Assembly: GCA_900554515.1 (NCBI GenBank)
Contig: USHN01000001.1
Span: 62,001 to 126,000, forward strand
DNA length: 64,000 nucleotides
Direction: 5' to 3'
Source: an uncultured Acidaminococcus sp.
GTDB taxonomy: Bacteria > Bacillota > Negativicutes > Acidaminococcales > Acidaminococcaceae
Under the pieces are notes generated by a model that saw only the letters and a list, made by a program, of their open reading frames with translations, did not search any database and was not told the origin of the DNA. Of this stretch, positions 49,972-56,390 are shown piece by piece (the stretch's first letter is position 1; each line of letters starts with the position of its first letter). The position numbers and the translations under genes were made by a program.

Positions 49972-50043
49972 TATTTCTATTTTGTTAAATTTTATATATT
50001 TCTGTTTTGTTAATGGTATAATTTCATTAACACTATAGAAATA
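49972..50043. promoter_or_regulatory. Operator cluster of the lysogeny switch
   Basis: TATTTCTATTTTGTTAA (49972-49988), TATTTCTGTTTTGTTAA (49997-50013) and, inverted, TATTTCTATAGTGTTAA (50027-50043). These three copies of one 17-bp site flank the ci promoter and cover its start and ribosome site. Confidence 0.7.
50014..50022 (+). promoter_or_regulatory. ci promoter, extended -10
   Basis: TGGTATAAT, abutting the operator at 49997-50013 and 5 bp before the one at 50027; suited to autoregulation. Confidence 0.65.
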
Positions 50044-50054
50044 GGAGGTGTAAC

Positions 50055-50420
50055 ATGAACATTGGTCAAAGAATTGTCGAATTGCGTGAACGTTCCGGTC
50101 TCAAGCAATACGAACTTGCCCAAAAAGCAAATATGAATCCAGCTGTTTTAAATAGAATTGAATCAGGGAAACGGCCCGCTCGTGATGATGAAATAAAAAC
50201 AATTGCTCGCATTTTCCATGTTTCTACAGATTACTTGCTAGGTAATTCCGATGCTGGTGGATATTATCTAAACCCTGATACTGCCCGCTTGGCCCAAGAA
50301 ATCCATGACAACCCCCAATATAAAGTCCTTTTCGATGCCACAAAGCATTTAAATCCGGAATCCATCAAGGAGGTTATGAAGTTTATCGATTACCAGAAAT
50401 CTAAAGAAGGCGTTGATTAA
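50055..50420 (+). CDS. CI-like phage repressor (XRE)
   Basis: 121 residues: XRE HTH (IVELRERSGLKQYELAQKANMNPAVLNRIESGKRPARDDEI) and a short C-terminal part (LNPESIKEVMKFIDYQ) without a peptidase domain. AGGAGG precedes the ATG. Divergent from cro across shared operators; followed 1 bp later by a metalloprotease-like gene, which fits repressor removal by ImmA-type cleavage rather than RecA-driven self-cleavage. Confidence 0.88.
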   Translation: MNIGQRIVELRERSGLKQYELAQKANMNPAVLNRIESGKRPARDDEIKTIARIFHVSTDYLLGNSDAGGYYLNPDTARLAQEIHDNPQYKVLFDATKHLNPESIKEVMKFIDYQKSKEGVD

Positions 50421-50421
50421 A

Positions 50422-50643
50422 ATGAGCAAACCAATGAGAACTGTCCTTCTGCCATTGCCATATGATATCCGGAGCTTCGTTCGCGAAGATGAAAATGGTG
50501 AACCAACTTGTTACCTCAACTCCCGTCTCAGTTACGAGATGAACAAAAAGTCTTTTGAACATGAAGAAGAACATGAAAAGCATAATGATTTGAATCGTGA
50601 ACTTACTGTAACCCAGTTGGAAGTTGAAAGGCACAAGAAATAA
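50422..50643 (+). CDS. Minimal ImmA/IrrE-like protein (HExxH)
   Basis: 73 residues: LPLPYDIRSFVREDENGEPTCYLNSRLSYEMNKKSFEHEEEHEKHND. The layout (P..irgfv.ed.dG...i.iNsrLs.E....... HE..H) is the phage ImmA-type peptidase core, with HEEEH as the zinc motif. Much shorter than usual ImmA and with Glu in place of a hydrophobic residue in HExxH. Likely acts on the CI repressor from the preceding gene. Confidence 0.68.
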   Translation: MSKPMRTVLLPLPYDIRSFVREDENGEPTCYLNSRLSYEMNKKSFEHEEEHEKHNDLNRELTVTQLEVERHKK

Positions 50644-50748
50644 AAGCTGTTGTAATATTTTGGGTAGAGTTAAGTAAAATAGGATAAGATAAGATAACTC
50701 TAAGAAGGTGATTTTACGCACTTTTCGCCAATTTATAAGCAAAAGCTA

Positions 50749-52518
50749 TTGTATGCTACAAAAATGTTTTTGCTGATACTTCTTTTTAGTTTTGCTATTT
50801 TTATGTCTTGCTTTCAGTCTCCTTTATATCCTATGCACCGAATCACCCTGCTCCGTCTCATCCGCAGCGGTGTATTTCTATATGGGTCTCTGATTCTTGT
50901 CCATTTCTTGTTTCCAGAGAGTAGAGAACAGCAACGCAGAGAAAGGATAGCGGGTTTCATCGCCCTCCTCTGGTTACTTCCCTATGGTCTGGTTTTTTCT
51001 CAACTTCCAGTTCTTTTCCAAAATGATATTGGTAACTACTTTATTTTTCCTTCCGTTTTGTTTGCCTCCACTGTTGTTTTTCTGGAATTGGCATCCCACA
51101 GTAAAAAAGCCCGTAAGCCTCTTTGCTCCCTTTATACCCTTTTGCTGTTTCTGCTAGAACTGTCCGGCCTGGCCTATTGTTTTTATTTTTTCCATTACGG
51201 AAAACCCCTGGATGAAATTGCTCTGTTGTCCATTCTGGCCACCACTCCCCGGGAAGCTTGCAACTATCTCAGTTCCATTTTCAGTCTGCCCTTATTGGCT
51301 GGTGTCCTCTCGGGACTCACTGCCGGGTTTCTGCTGCTGTTCCACGAGGTTGAATCAAGCTGCCGCATTTCTTGTATTTCAGAGCTGAAAGGCAAAAAAT
51401 GGACGATTTTATCCCTGCTGCTTTTGTACTTCTTCGGTAACTATCTGACTTCCATTTTCCCTGCAGACAGGTTTCTACACCTATACCGGGAGAATGGTCC
51501 CCTCCAGGCCTTTAGAAATCTGCGCCAGAATCTGCCCCGGAATGCTCGTGCCCTGAAATTGGAGGCCCCAGCCTCCCAGCTTCCTGGCTCTATTATCCTG
51601 GTACTGGGAGAAAGTGCCTGCCGGGACGATATGTCTGCTTTTGCTGATACACCAGAAAATACCACCCCTTGGGAAAAATCCCGCCGGCAGGATCAGTGTT
51701 TCTTCTTTTATCCCCATGCCTATTCCAATTTCCCTAACACCGTTATGGCTATAACTCAGGCCCTTACCAGTGCTAATCAATACAATCGGAAGCCCCTGAA
51801 ATATTCAGTGGATATTATGACCCTGGCAAAAAAAGCCGGCTATGAAACCTATTGGATTTCCACTCAGGAGCAGAGTAGCGTTTCTGATGCGGGAATTACC
51901 GTCATTGCCCAGCAGGCTGACCACCAGGAATGGTTGCAGGAGCCGGATGAAGATATTCTGGAGCCGCTTTCCCGGATTCCTGCGGGAAAAAAGAATTTTA
52001 TCGTCTTGCACCTTATGGGTAGCCATTTTCGCTATGACTACCGAGTTCCCCAGGCCTATGTAGAAAAGCAGCATTGGGCCGACGTGGATAAACGGGAAAA
52101 GGCCCTTTGGTATCGTCGTTCTCTCCATTACACCGATTTTGTACTGAAGGGCATTTTTGAAGAAACCAAAAGCCTGCCTCTCCAGGCCATGATTTACGTA
52201 TCCGATCATGGAGAAGATATGGAACTGACCCATACAGCTTCTCCCTTCCAATATGACATGGTTCGGATTCCGCTGTGGATTTATCTTTCTCCTTCTTATC
52301 AGCAGGCTTATCCACAAGTAAGCCAACAACTCCGGGCCCATGAAAATGCCATTTTCACCAATGATCTGCTTTTCGATACCCTTTCTGGCATCCTTCGTGC
52401 CCCGTCTAACTTTTACTGCCGGCAGTGCGACTTAACCAGTCCTGACTACAATATTACTCGTGACAATGCCTTAACACTGCATGGGAAAAGAAGGATTGCT
52501 AATGATCCCCGATCATAG
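50749..52518 (+). CDS. Phosphoethanolamine transferase (EptA/sulfatase family)
   Basis: 589 residues (TTG at 50749; an ATG at 50764 is equally possible, neither has a good ribosome site). About five N-terminal membrane segments, then a periplasmic alkaline-phosphatase-fold domain: IILVLGESACRDDMSAFADTPENTTP (metal Glu), HAYSNFPNTVMAITQAL (Thr nucleophile), LHLMGSHFRYDYRVP, YVSDHGEDM (metal Asp-His). Enzymes of this family move phosphoethanolamine from phosphatidylethanolamine to lipid A or core sugars and can reduce polymyxin binding. Placed between the repressor and integrase: lysogenic conversion cargo. Substrate is inferred. Confidence 0.82.
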   Translation: MYATKMFLLILLFSFAIFMSCFQSPLYPMHRITLLRLIRSGVFLYGSLILVHFLFPESREQQRRERIAGFIALLWLLPYGLVFSQLPVLFQNDIGNYFIFPSVLFASTVVFLELASHSKKARKPLCSLYTLLLFLLELSGLAYCFYFFHYGKPLDEIALLSILATTPREACNYLSSIFSLPLLAGVLSGLTAGFLLLFHEVESSCRISCISELKGKKWTILSLLLLYFFGNYLTSIFPADRFLHLYRENGPLQAFRNLRQNLPRNARALKLEAPASQLPGSIILVLGESACRDDMSAFADTPENTTPWEKSRRQDQCFFFYPHAYSNFPNTVMAITQALTSANQYNRKPLKYSVDIMTLAKKAGYETYWISTQEQSSVSDAGITVIAQQADHQEWLQEPDEDILEPLSRIPAGKKNFIVLHLMGSHFRYDYRVPQAYVEKQHWADVDKREKALWYRRSLHYTDFVLKGIFEETKSLPLQAMIYVSDHGEDMELTHTASPFQYDMVRIPLWIYLSPSYQQAYPQVSQQLRAHENAIFTNDLLFDTLSGILRAPSNFYCRQCDLTSPDYNITRDNALTLHGKRRIANDPRS

Positions 52519-52596
52519 ATGTTCCTGAAGTTCAATAAAGTTTACTCTCTCCAGAGAAGAAATTCTGGGGATAAAAAATAAATGGAGGCGTTTACT

Positions 52597-52803
52597 ATGA
52601 AGAAGATTGCTTTACTTACCGCATTGTTGGTTACTCTTTGTTCTACTGCTCTTGCCTATGTAGGCAACTCTGCCAGCCACAAGTTCCATTACGAAGGATG
52701 CAGAGCAGAGCAAAGAATCCGTGCAGATCATCGTGTTCACTTCGACACCCGTGAAGAAGCTATTGATGCAGGATACACTCCTTGTGGGATTTGCCGGCCA
52801 TAA
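52597..52803 (+). CDS. Small exported protein with Ada-type zinc-binding motif
   Basis: 68 residues from the ATG 8 bp after GGAGG. Signal peptide (MKKIALLTALLVTLCSTALAYV), then GNSASHKFHYEGCRAEQRI and FDTREEAIDAGYTPCGICRP, the Ada metal-binding-like pattern (Cys, then CxxC) often found in exported small proteins. Probably periplasmic. Function unknown. Confidence 0.72.
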   Translation: MKKIALLTALLVTLCSTALAYVGNSASHKFHYEGCRAEQRIRADHRVHFDTREEAIDAGYTPCGICRP

Positions 52804-52847
52804 TTCATCGTCTAAGACCTGTTGGTGAAAGGAAACGTAATTAAGCC

Positions 52848-53840
52848 ATGGACAACATCATTATTTACAATACAGAAGATGGGCAATCTAACGTCCGCTT
52901 GTATGCAAAAGACGGAACAGTGTGGCTTACCCAAGCTCAAATCGCCGAGCTTTTTCAAAAAAACATATCTACCATTTCTCGCCATCTTGCTGCCATTTTC
53001 GATGAAAATGAGCTAGAACAGGAAAGCAATTTGCGTTTTATGCAAATTGCAAATTCCGACAAACCAGTTGCTTTTTACAGCCTATCAGCCATTCTTGCTG
53101 TTGGCTTTCGAGTACATTCTCCGCGTGGGACTCAGTTCCGGCGTTGGGCAAATACAACACTGAAAGAATATATGCAAAAAGGCTTTGTCATTGACGATGA
53201 CCGACTAAAGAACCCAGATGGTCGCCCAGATTACTTCGATGAACTGCTGGAACGGATCCGTGATATTCGAGCCAGTGAAAAAAGGTTCTATCAAAAGCTG
53301 CGTGACCTCTTTGCTCTTTCCTCTGACTATGATAAAACAGATAAGTCCACTCTACAATTCTTTTCAGAAACACAAAACAAACTTATCTATGGAGTCACCG
53401 GCAAGACGGCTGCTGATTTAATCATCGACCGCGCCAGTCCTCAAAAAACTAACATGGCTCTCACTTCGTGGAGTGGGACCATTGTCCGCAAAAGAGACAT
53501 TGTTGTTGCCAAGAATTATCTTTCAAAAGATGAAATTGATTCATTAAACCGACTGGTAACCATTTTCTTGGAAAGTGCGGAATTACGTGTGAAGATGCGA
53601 AAGGACCTAACGCTTGATTATTGGCATCAAGCAGTAAATAAATTGCTATCTGATCATGATATTCCTATCCTTCACGATCGTGGTCGTCATTCTCACCGTG
53701 AAATGTTAAAGCTTATGGATACGGCTTATGCTGCCTTTGATGCAAGAAGGAAACAAGAAGAGGCCAAACAGGCTGATCAAGATGATTTGGCGGAACTGGA
53801 AAGCGAAATTTCTACTATCCAATCTCGTAAGAAAAATTAA
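52848..53840 (+). CDS. RhuM family protein
   Basis: 330 residues: VRLYAKDGTVWLTQAQIAELFQKNISTISRHLAAIFDENEL (winged-helix-like N-terminus), YSLSAILAVGFRVHSPRGTQFRRWANTTLKEYMQKGFVIDDDRL (RhuM core), FFSETQNKLIYGVTGKTAADLI and a charged coiled end. RhuM proteins are common on genomic islands; their biochemical role is not settled, and a toxin or defence function is suspected. In this prophage it lies in the lysogenic segment. Confidence 0.88.
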   Translation: MDNIIIYNTEDGQSNVRLYAKDGTVWLTQAQIAELFQKNISTISRHLAAIFDENELEQESNLRFMQIANSDKPVAFYSLSAILAVGFRVHSPRGTQFRRWANTTLKEYMQKGFVIDDDRLKNPDGRPDYFDELLERIRDIRASEKRFYQKLRDLFALSSDYDKTDKSTLQFFSETQNKLIYGVTGKTAADLIIDRASPQKTNMALTSWSGTIVRKRDIVVAKNYLSKDEIDSLNRLVTIFLESAELRVKMRKDLTLDYWHQAVNKLLSDHDIPILHDRGRHSHREMLKLMDTAYAAFDARRKQEEAKQADQDDLAELESEISTIQSRKKN

Positions 53841-53924
53841 AAAGGCCATCCGGTACTGCACAATACCGACAAGGGGAAAGCACCACCCTACAAAAGGAGA
53901 TTATTTCACGAGGAGGATATTCCA

Positions 53925-54146
53925 ATGCATGCTTATTACTTTAAATCTAGTGTGGGTGTTTTTAAGATTTTTCCATTTAGAGGCAACTTTTGGCTAGAGA
54001 TAGATAGAAGTATGTACAGCGCTTATATATCTCCTGAAGAAGCAGCCATCGATGTTTACATGCACACCACTGGCCATAATGGTTGGGACAAGTTAAAGGG
54101 CATTGAAGATGCCCCTGAAGATTTGTCTGGTTGGAGATATTTATAA
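53925..54146 (+). CDS. Hypothetical small protein
   Basis: 73 residues: YYFKSSVGVFKIFPFRGNFWLEID, YSAYISPEEAAIDVYMHTTGHNGWD, ending PEDLSGWRYL. GAGGAGG precedes the ATG. The FxI.p.. ..w.l.i.....s.ysSpe.Aa.dV..h.TG...WD pattern recurs in short proteins of unknown role. Followed by a terminator. Confidence 0.7.
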   Translation: MHAYYFKSSVGVFKIFPFRGNFWLEIDRSMYSAYISPEEAAIDVYMHTTGHNGWDKLKGIEDAPEDLSGWRYL

Positions 54147-54201
54147 AGATATGCTAGGTGTAGAATGCCATAGTGGAAAGAAGGAATAGAATATAAAAAT
54201 T

Positions 54202-54280
54202 CCTGCTGGCAAGGTTCGCGGTCGCCAGCAGGGAAAACGTAATCTCAGGCCGGTAAGAGAGATTACGTTTTTATTTTATC
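54202..54280. terminator. Two hairpins, the second a bidirectional terminator
   Basis: CCTGCTGGC/GCCAGCAGG (54202-54210, 54224-54232), then AAACGTAATCTC/GAGATTACGTTT (54235-54246, 54259-54270), followed by TTATTTT on the plus strand and TTTTCCC on the minus strand. It serves the rightward lysogeny genes and the small leftward gene 54299. Confidence 0.75.
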
Positions 54281-54298
54281 ATACAATTTCTTTTACTG

Positions 54299-54517
54299 CT
54301 ATAAAAAATGATTTCCTTGTTCGTTGCTATCTCTTTCCAACGCCTCACGAAGAACTTTCCCTGTCATTTTCCACGCCCGTCCTGTTATTTTGCTAGCTCT
54401 ATTAGTGATTCCTTTTGAATCCGTTGAACAAACAGGGCCACTATTGACAGAGGGAAAAATCGTAAATGTCGAAAGCCCGCATAGAAGCATATTAGACCAC
54501 TTCAATAATTTTTTCAT
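54299..54517 (-). CDS. Small possibly exported protein
   Basis: 72 residues: KKLLKWSNMLLCGLSTFTIF could be a short signal or anchor, then SKITGRAWKMTGKVLREALERDSNEQG. Leftward, ending at the terminator 54235-54280. The opposite frame overlaps the integrase start region and has no support. Moderate confidence. Confidence 0.5.
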   Translation of the reverse strand: MKKLLKWSNMLLCGLSTFTIFPSVNSGPVCSTDSKGITNRASKITGRAWKMTGKVLREALERDSNEQGNHFL

Positions 54518-54565
54518 TACTTATACATCCTATCCCAACCTGGGCAAGATTTTTAAAACAAAGGA

Positions 54566-54637
54566 CCCTGCCAGCACTGCGGTAACTGGCAGGGGGGAGA
54601 AAGATTGTAAGTCTACCTGTCCAAAGGAAACTTACAA
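54566..54637 (+). promoter_or_regulatory. Two inverted repeats before the integrase gene
   Basis: CCCTGCCAG/CTGGCAGGG (54566-54574, 54586-54594) and TTGTAAGT/ACTTACAA (54605-54612, 54630-54637), 57 bp before the integrase ATG. The first resembles the CCTGCTGGC/GCCAGCAGG hairpin at 54202. May control integrase expression. Confidence 0.4.
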
Positions 54638-54693
54638 AGCAAGTATATCACGAAAATTCTTTTTTATCCATCAAAAAGAAGGAGGACTTTTAT

Positions 54694-55764
54694 ATGGAAT
54701 ACAGCTTCAGTTCCCGTGAAAGAAACGGTAGTATCTGCCTAGTCCTGTCCTACAAAATTGGAAACAGGTGGAAACAGAAAACCAAGCAGGGCTTTAAGAC
54801 ACAAAGAGAGGCTAAAAAGCACCAGGATGAATTACTAAGGCTAGCCAGAAAAGAAGTGGGCTTTGATCTGGATCCGACTCTAAGGGGAATCACTCTTAGA
54901 AAATTCTGGGCGATCTACGAAAGGGATAAAAGCCAGGAGCTAACCTTCAGTACGCTCTGGACTTACAAGGCAGGCCTAGAAAATTTTACTTCTATACTTG
55001 ATATCCCCTTGGTAAAACTATCCACAGCGGCTATTGTCAACGCCTTCCAACAGATTGGCTTATCTACAGCCACTAAAAATCTTTCCCTGGCTGCTCTCAA
55101 AACCATCCTAGAACATGCTGTGAAGATTTATAAAATCATCCCATCAAATCCGGCCCGGCCTGTATCCAGAATTCGGTTTAAAGAGAAAAAGCCTCTCCGG
55201 GCGCTAAGCCGTAAAGAATTGCACCAGCTGATTGAAAGAGTCAAAGACTATCGTGCGGACGTATACCTGCTAATTCTGATAGCAGCTACTACAGGAATGC
55301 GATGTGGCGAAGCCCTAGGGCTTACTTGGGACAACATCGACTTCAACAAGCAGACCATTACCATTAATAAGCAATGGGGTTCCGTAGCTCATGGGTTGCA
55401 AGGTTTTAAGCCCTGTAAGACTAGAAACAGCTATCGAACGCTCCCGGTCTCAGCAAGTCTGCTCCACGAGTTAAAAGTATGGCATGACTTTCGGCCTCTG
55501 CCGCTTGACGGTAGAGTTTTTGGCGGGCTCTCCTCTCTCTACATTGCTACCCTGGCTGGTGAATACATTAGAAAGCATTTTCCAGGTCGTACTTTCCATA
55601 GTTTGCGCCATACCTTTGCTACGCTGCTGCTATCTGAAACAGGTGATGTAAATTTGGTTGCTGGTGTTTTGGGTGATACGATTCAAACAGTATCTGCTAC
55701 CTATCTGGACTACACTCAAGATGTACGGAACCGAGCGGCCAAAACTATCCAGCGGCTCTTTTAA
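54694..55764 (+). CDS. int: Phage tyrosine integrase
   Basis: 356 residues with an N-terminal arm-binding domain (GSICLVLSYKIGNRWKQKT; GFKTQREAKKHQDELLRLA), a core-binding domain (65-150) and a catalytic domain: ATTGMRCGEALGLTW (Arg203), FHSLRHTFAT (His302, Arg305), LGDTIQTVSATYLDY (Tyr337). The residue usually His in LGH is Asp here. AAGGAGG precedes the ATG. Its stop is 71 bp from the attR core, and it faces the host hsdS. Confidence 0.92.
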   Translation: MEYSFSSRERNGSICLVLSYKIGNRWKQKTKQGFKTQREAKKHQDELLRLARKEVGFDLDPTLRGITLRKFWAIYERDKSQELTFSTLWTYKAGLENFTSILDIPLVKLSTAAIVNAFQQIGLSTATKNLSLAALKTILEHAVKIYKIIPSNPARPVSRIRFKEKKPLRALSRKELHQLIERVKDYRADVYLLILIAATTGMRCGEALGLTWDNIDFNKQTITINKQWGSVAHGLQGFKPCKTRNSYRTLPVSASLLHELKVWHDFRPLPLDGRVFGGLSSLYIATLAGEYIRKHFPGRTFHSLRHTFATLLLSETGDVNLVAGVLGDTIQTVSATYLDYTQDVRNRAAKTIQRLF

Positions 55765-55785
55765 TTTTTGTCGTATTTTTGTCGT
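55763..55785. repeat. Probable integrase arm-type sites, right end
   Basis: AATTTTTGTCGTATTTTTGTCGT: two GTCGT copies matching the pair at 16864-16885. The last bases overlap the new stop codon of the hsdS half. Confidence 0.5.
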
Positions 55786-56390
55786 CATGTCCTTAATTCC
55801 CTTATTTCATGCTGTTCTAGGCTAAAATTTTGTAATATCTTATTATTCACCTCGATTTTGTCATCAATAGCCTTCAAAATCGAAACGATCTGACTCTGCA
55901 CTTTCTTTGGTGGGATTACCAAACTCATACGTTTCAGGTCCGCAATCGTAACATGACCTAATCCTGTAGTCTGTTTATTCGTCGCAATCTGCGTGAAGTG
56001 AGGCTTTAAGAATTTCAAAATATAATAGAGAAAATCTTTTGTTACAAGCTCCTCATTTGCGGTTACCTTAAAGATATGTTGATTTAGCCATCCGTCCTGT
56101 AGACGATAGCGGAATACATCTATTGATGTTTGCGGATTCCCAGACCAAGAAAACAAAAGGTCATCCCATCGGATAAAAACCTCTTCTCCGTACTCTCTCT
56201 GGGTAAAAGACGTATTGGAATTGATACCGTTATTCAATTCTGCAATTTTTATCACCGGTCGACCTGTTTCTGTGAAATCTATTTTCTTAAATGCAAGGCC
56301 ATTTTTCCAAATAGCAAGATCGAATAAGGACCGTCTGGTGCCATCGAGATCTGATTTTATGTTGTAGAGTGAGCTTTCATCAAATTTCAT
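55785..56390 (-). CDS. hsdS: hsdS first half, capped by phage codons
   Basis: 201 residues from an ATG inside the end of hsdM. Residues 1-185 are host HsdS: TRD1 (LFDLAIWKNGLAFKKIDFTE, WDDLLFSWSGNPQTSIDVF) and the central conserved region (VQSQIVSILKAIDDKIEVNNKI). Then the phage end contributes LQNFSLEQHEIRELRT and a TGA. The phage codons imitate the conserved NLEQQ coil. The result resembles a natural half-size S subunit rather than a randomly truncated one. It pairs with HsdM, overlapping its gene by 11 bp. Confidence 0.88.
   Translation of the reverse strand: MKFDESSLYNIKSDLDGTRRSLFDLAIWKNGLAFKKIDFTETGRPVIKIAELNNGINSNTSFTQREYGEEVFIRWDDLLFSWSGNPQTSIDVFRYRLQDGWLNQHIFKVTANEELVTKDFLYYILKFLKPHFTQIATNKQTTGLGHVTIADLKRMSLVIPPKKVQSQIVSILKAIDDKIEVNNKILQNFSLEQHEIRELRT
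55820..55844. other. attR
   Basis: GGCTAAAAT (55820-55828) on the phage side and core TATCTTATT (55836-55844) shared with attL. Host hsdS lies to the right. Confidence 0.7.

Larger units (their letters stand above)
16745..55844. mobile_element. Prophage of about 39.1 kb, contractile tail, integrated in hsdS
   Basis: The borders are placed at a 9-bp direct repeat, TATCTTATT, at 16745-16753 and 55836-55844. The inside has a complete set of modules: integrase, CI/Cro switch, replication and recombination, terminase, HK97-type head, PBSX-like contractile tail, baseplate and lysis. The outside of both borders is hsdS, and excision restores an intact frame. Joining the ends creates a 9-bp inverted repeat around the crossover. 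Structural genes look intact; apparent defects are limited to the niaR-like gene and the shortened SSB. Confidence 0.9.

Noticed and set aside
54324..54719. Rightward open frame of 131 codons before the integrase.
   Set aside because: It has no ribosome site, crosses two inverted repeats and overlaps the well-supported integrase start; the opposite-strand frame fits the terminator better.
16726..55819. The 10-bp direct repeat TGCTGTTCTA (16726-16735 and 55810-55819) as the att core.
   Set aside because: It would also give an in-frame hsdS, but it would make the phage the source of inversion site D, which is identical to three host copies, and it breaks the 9-bp inverted repeat formed by the alternative join. 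Kept only as a second choice.
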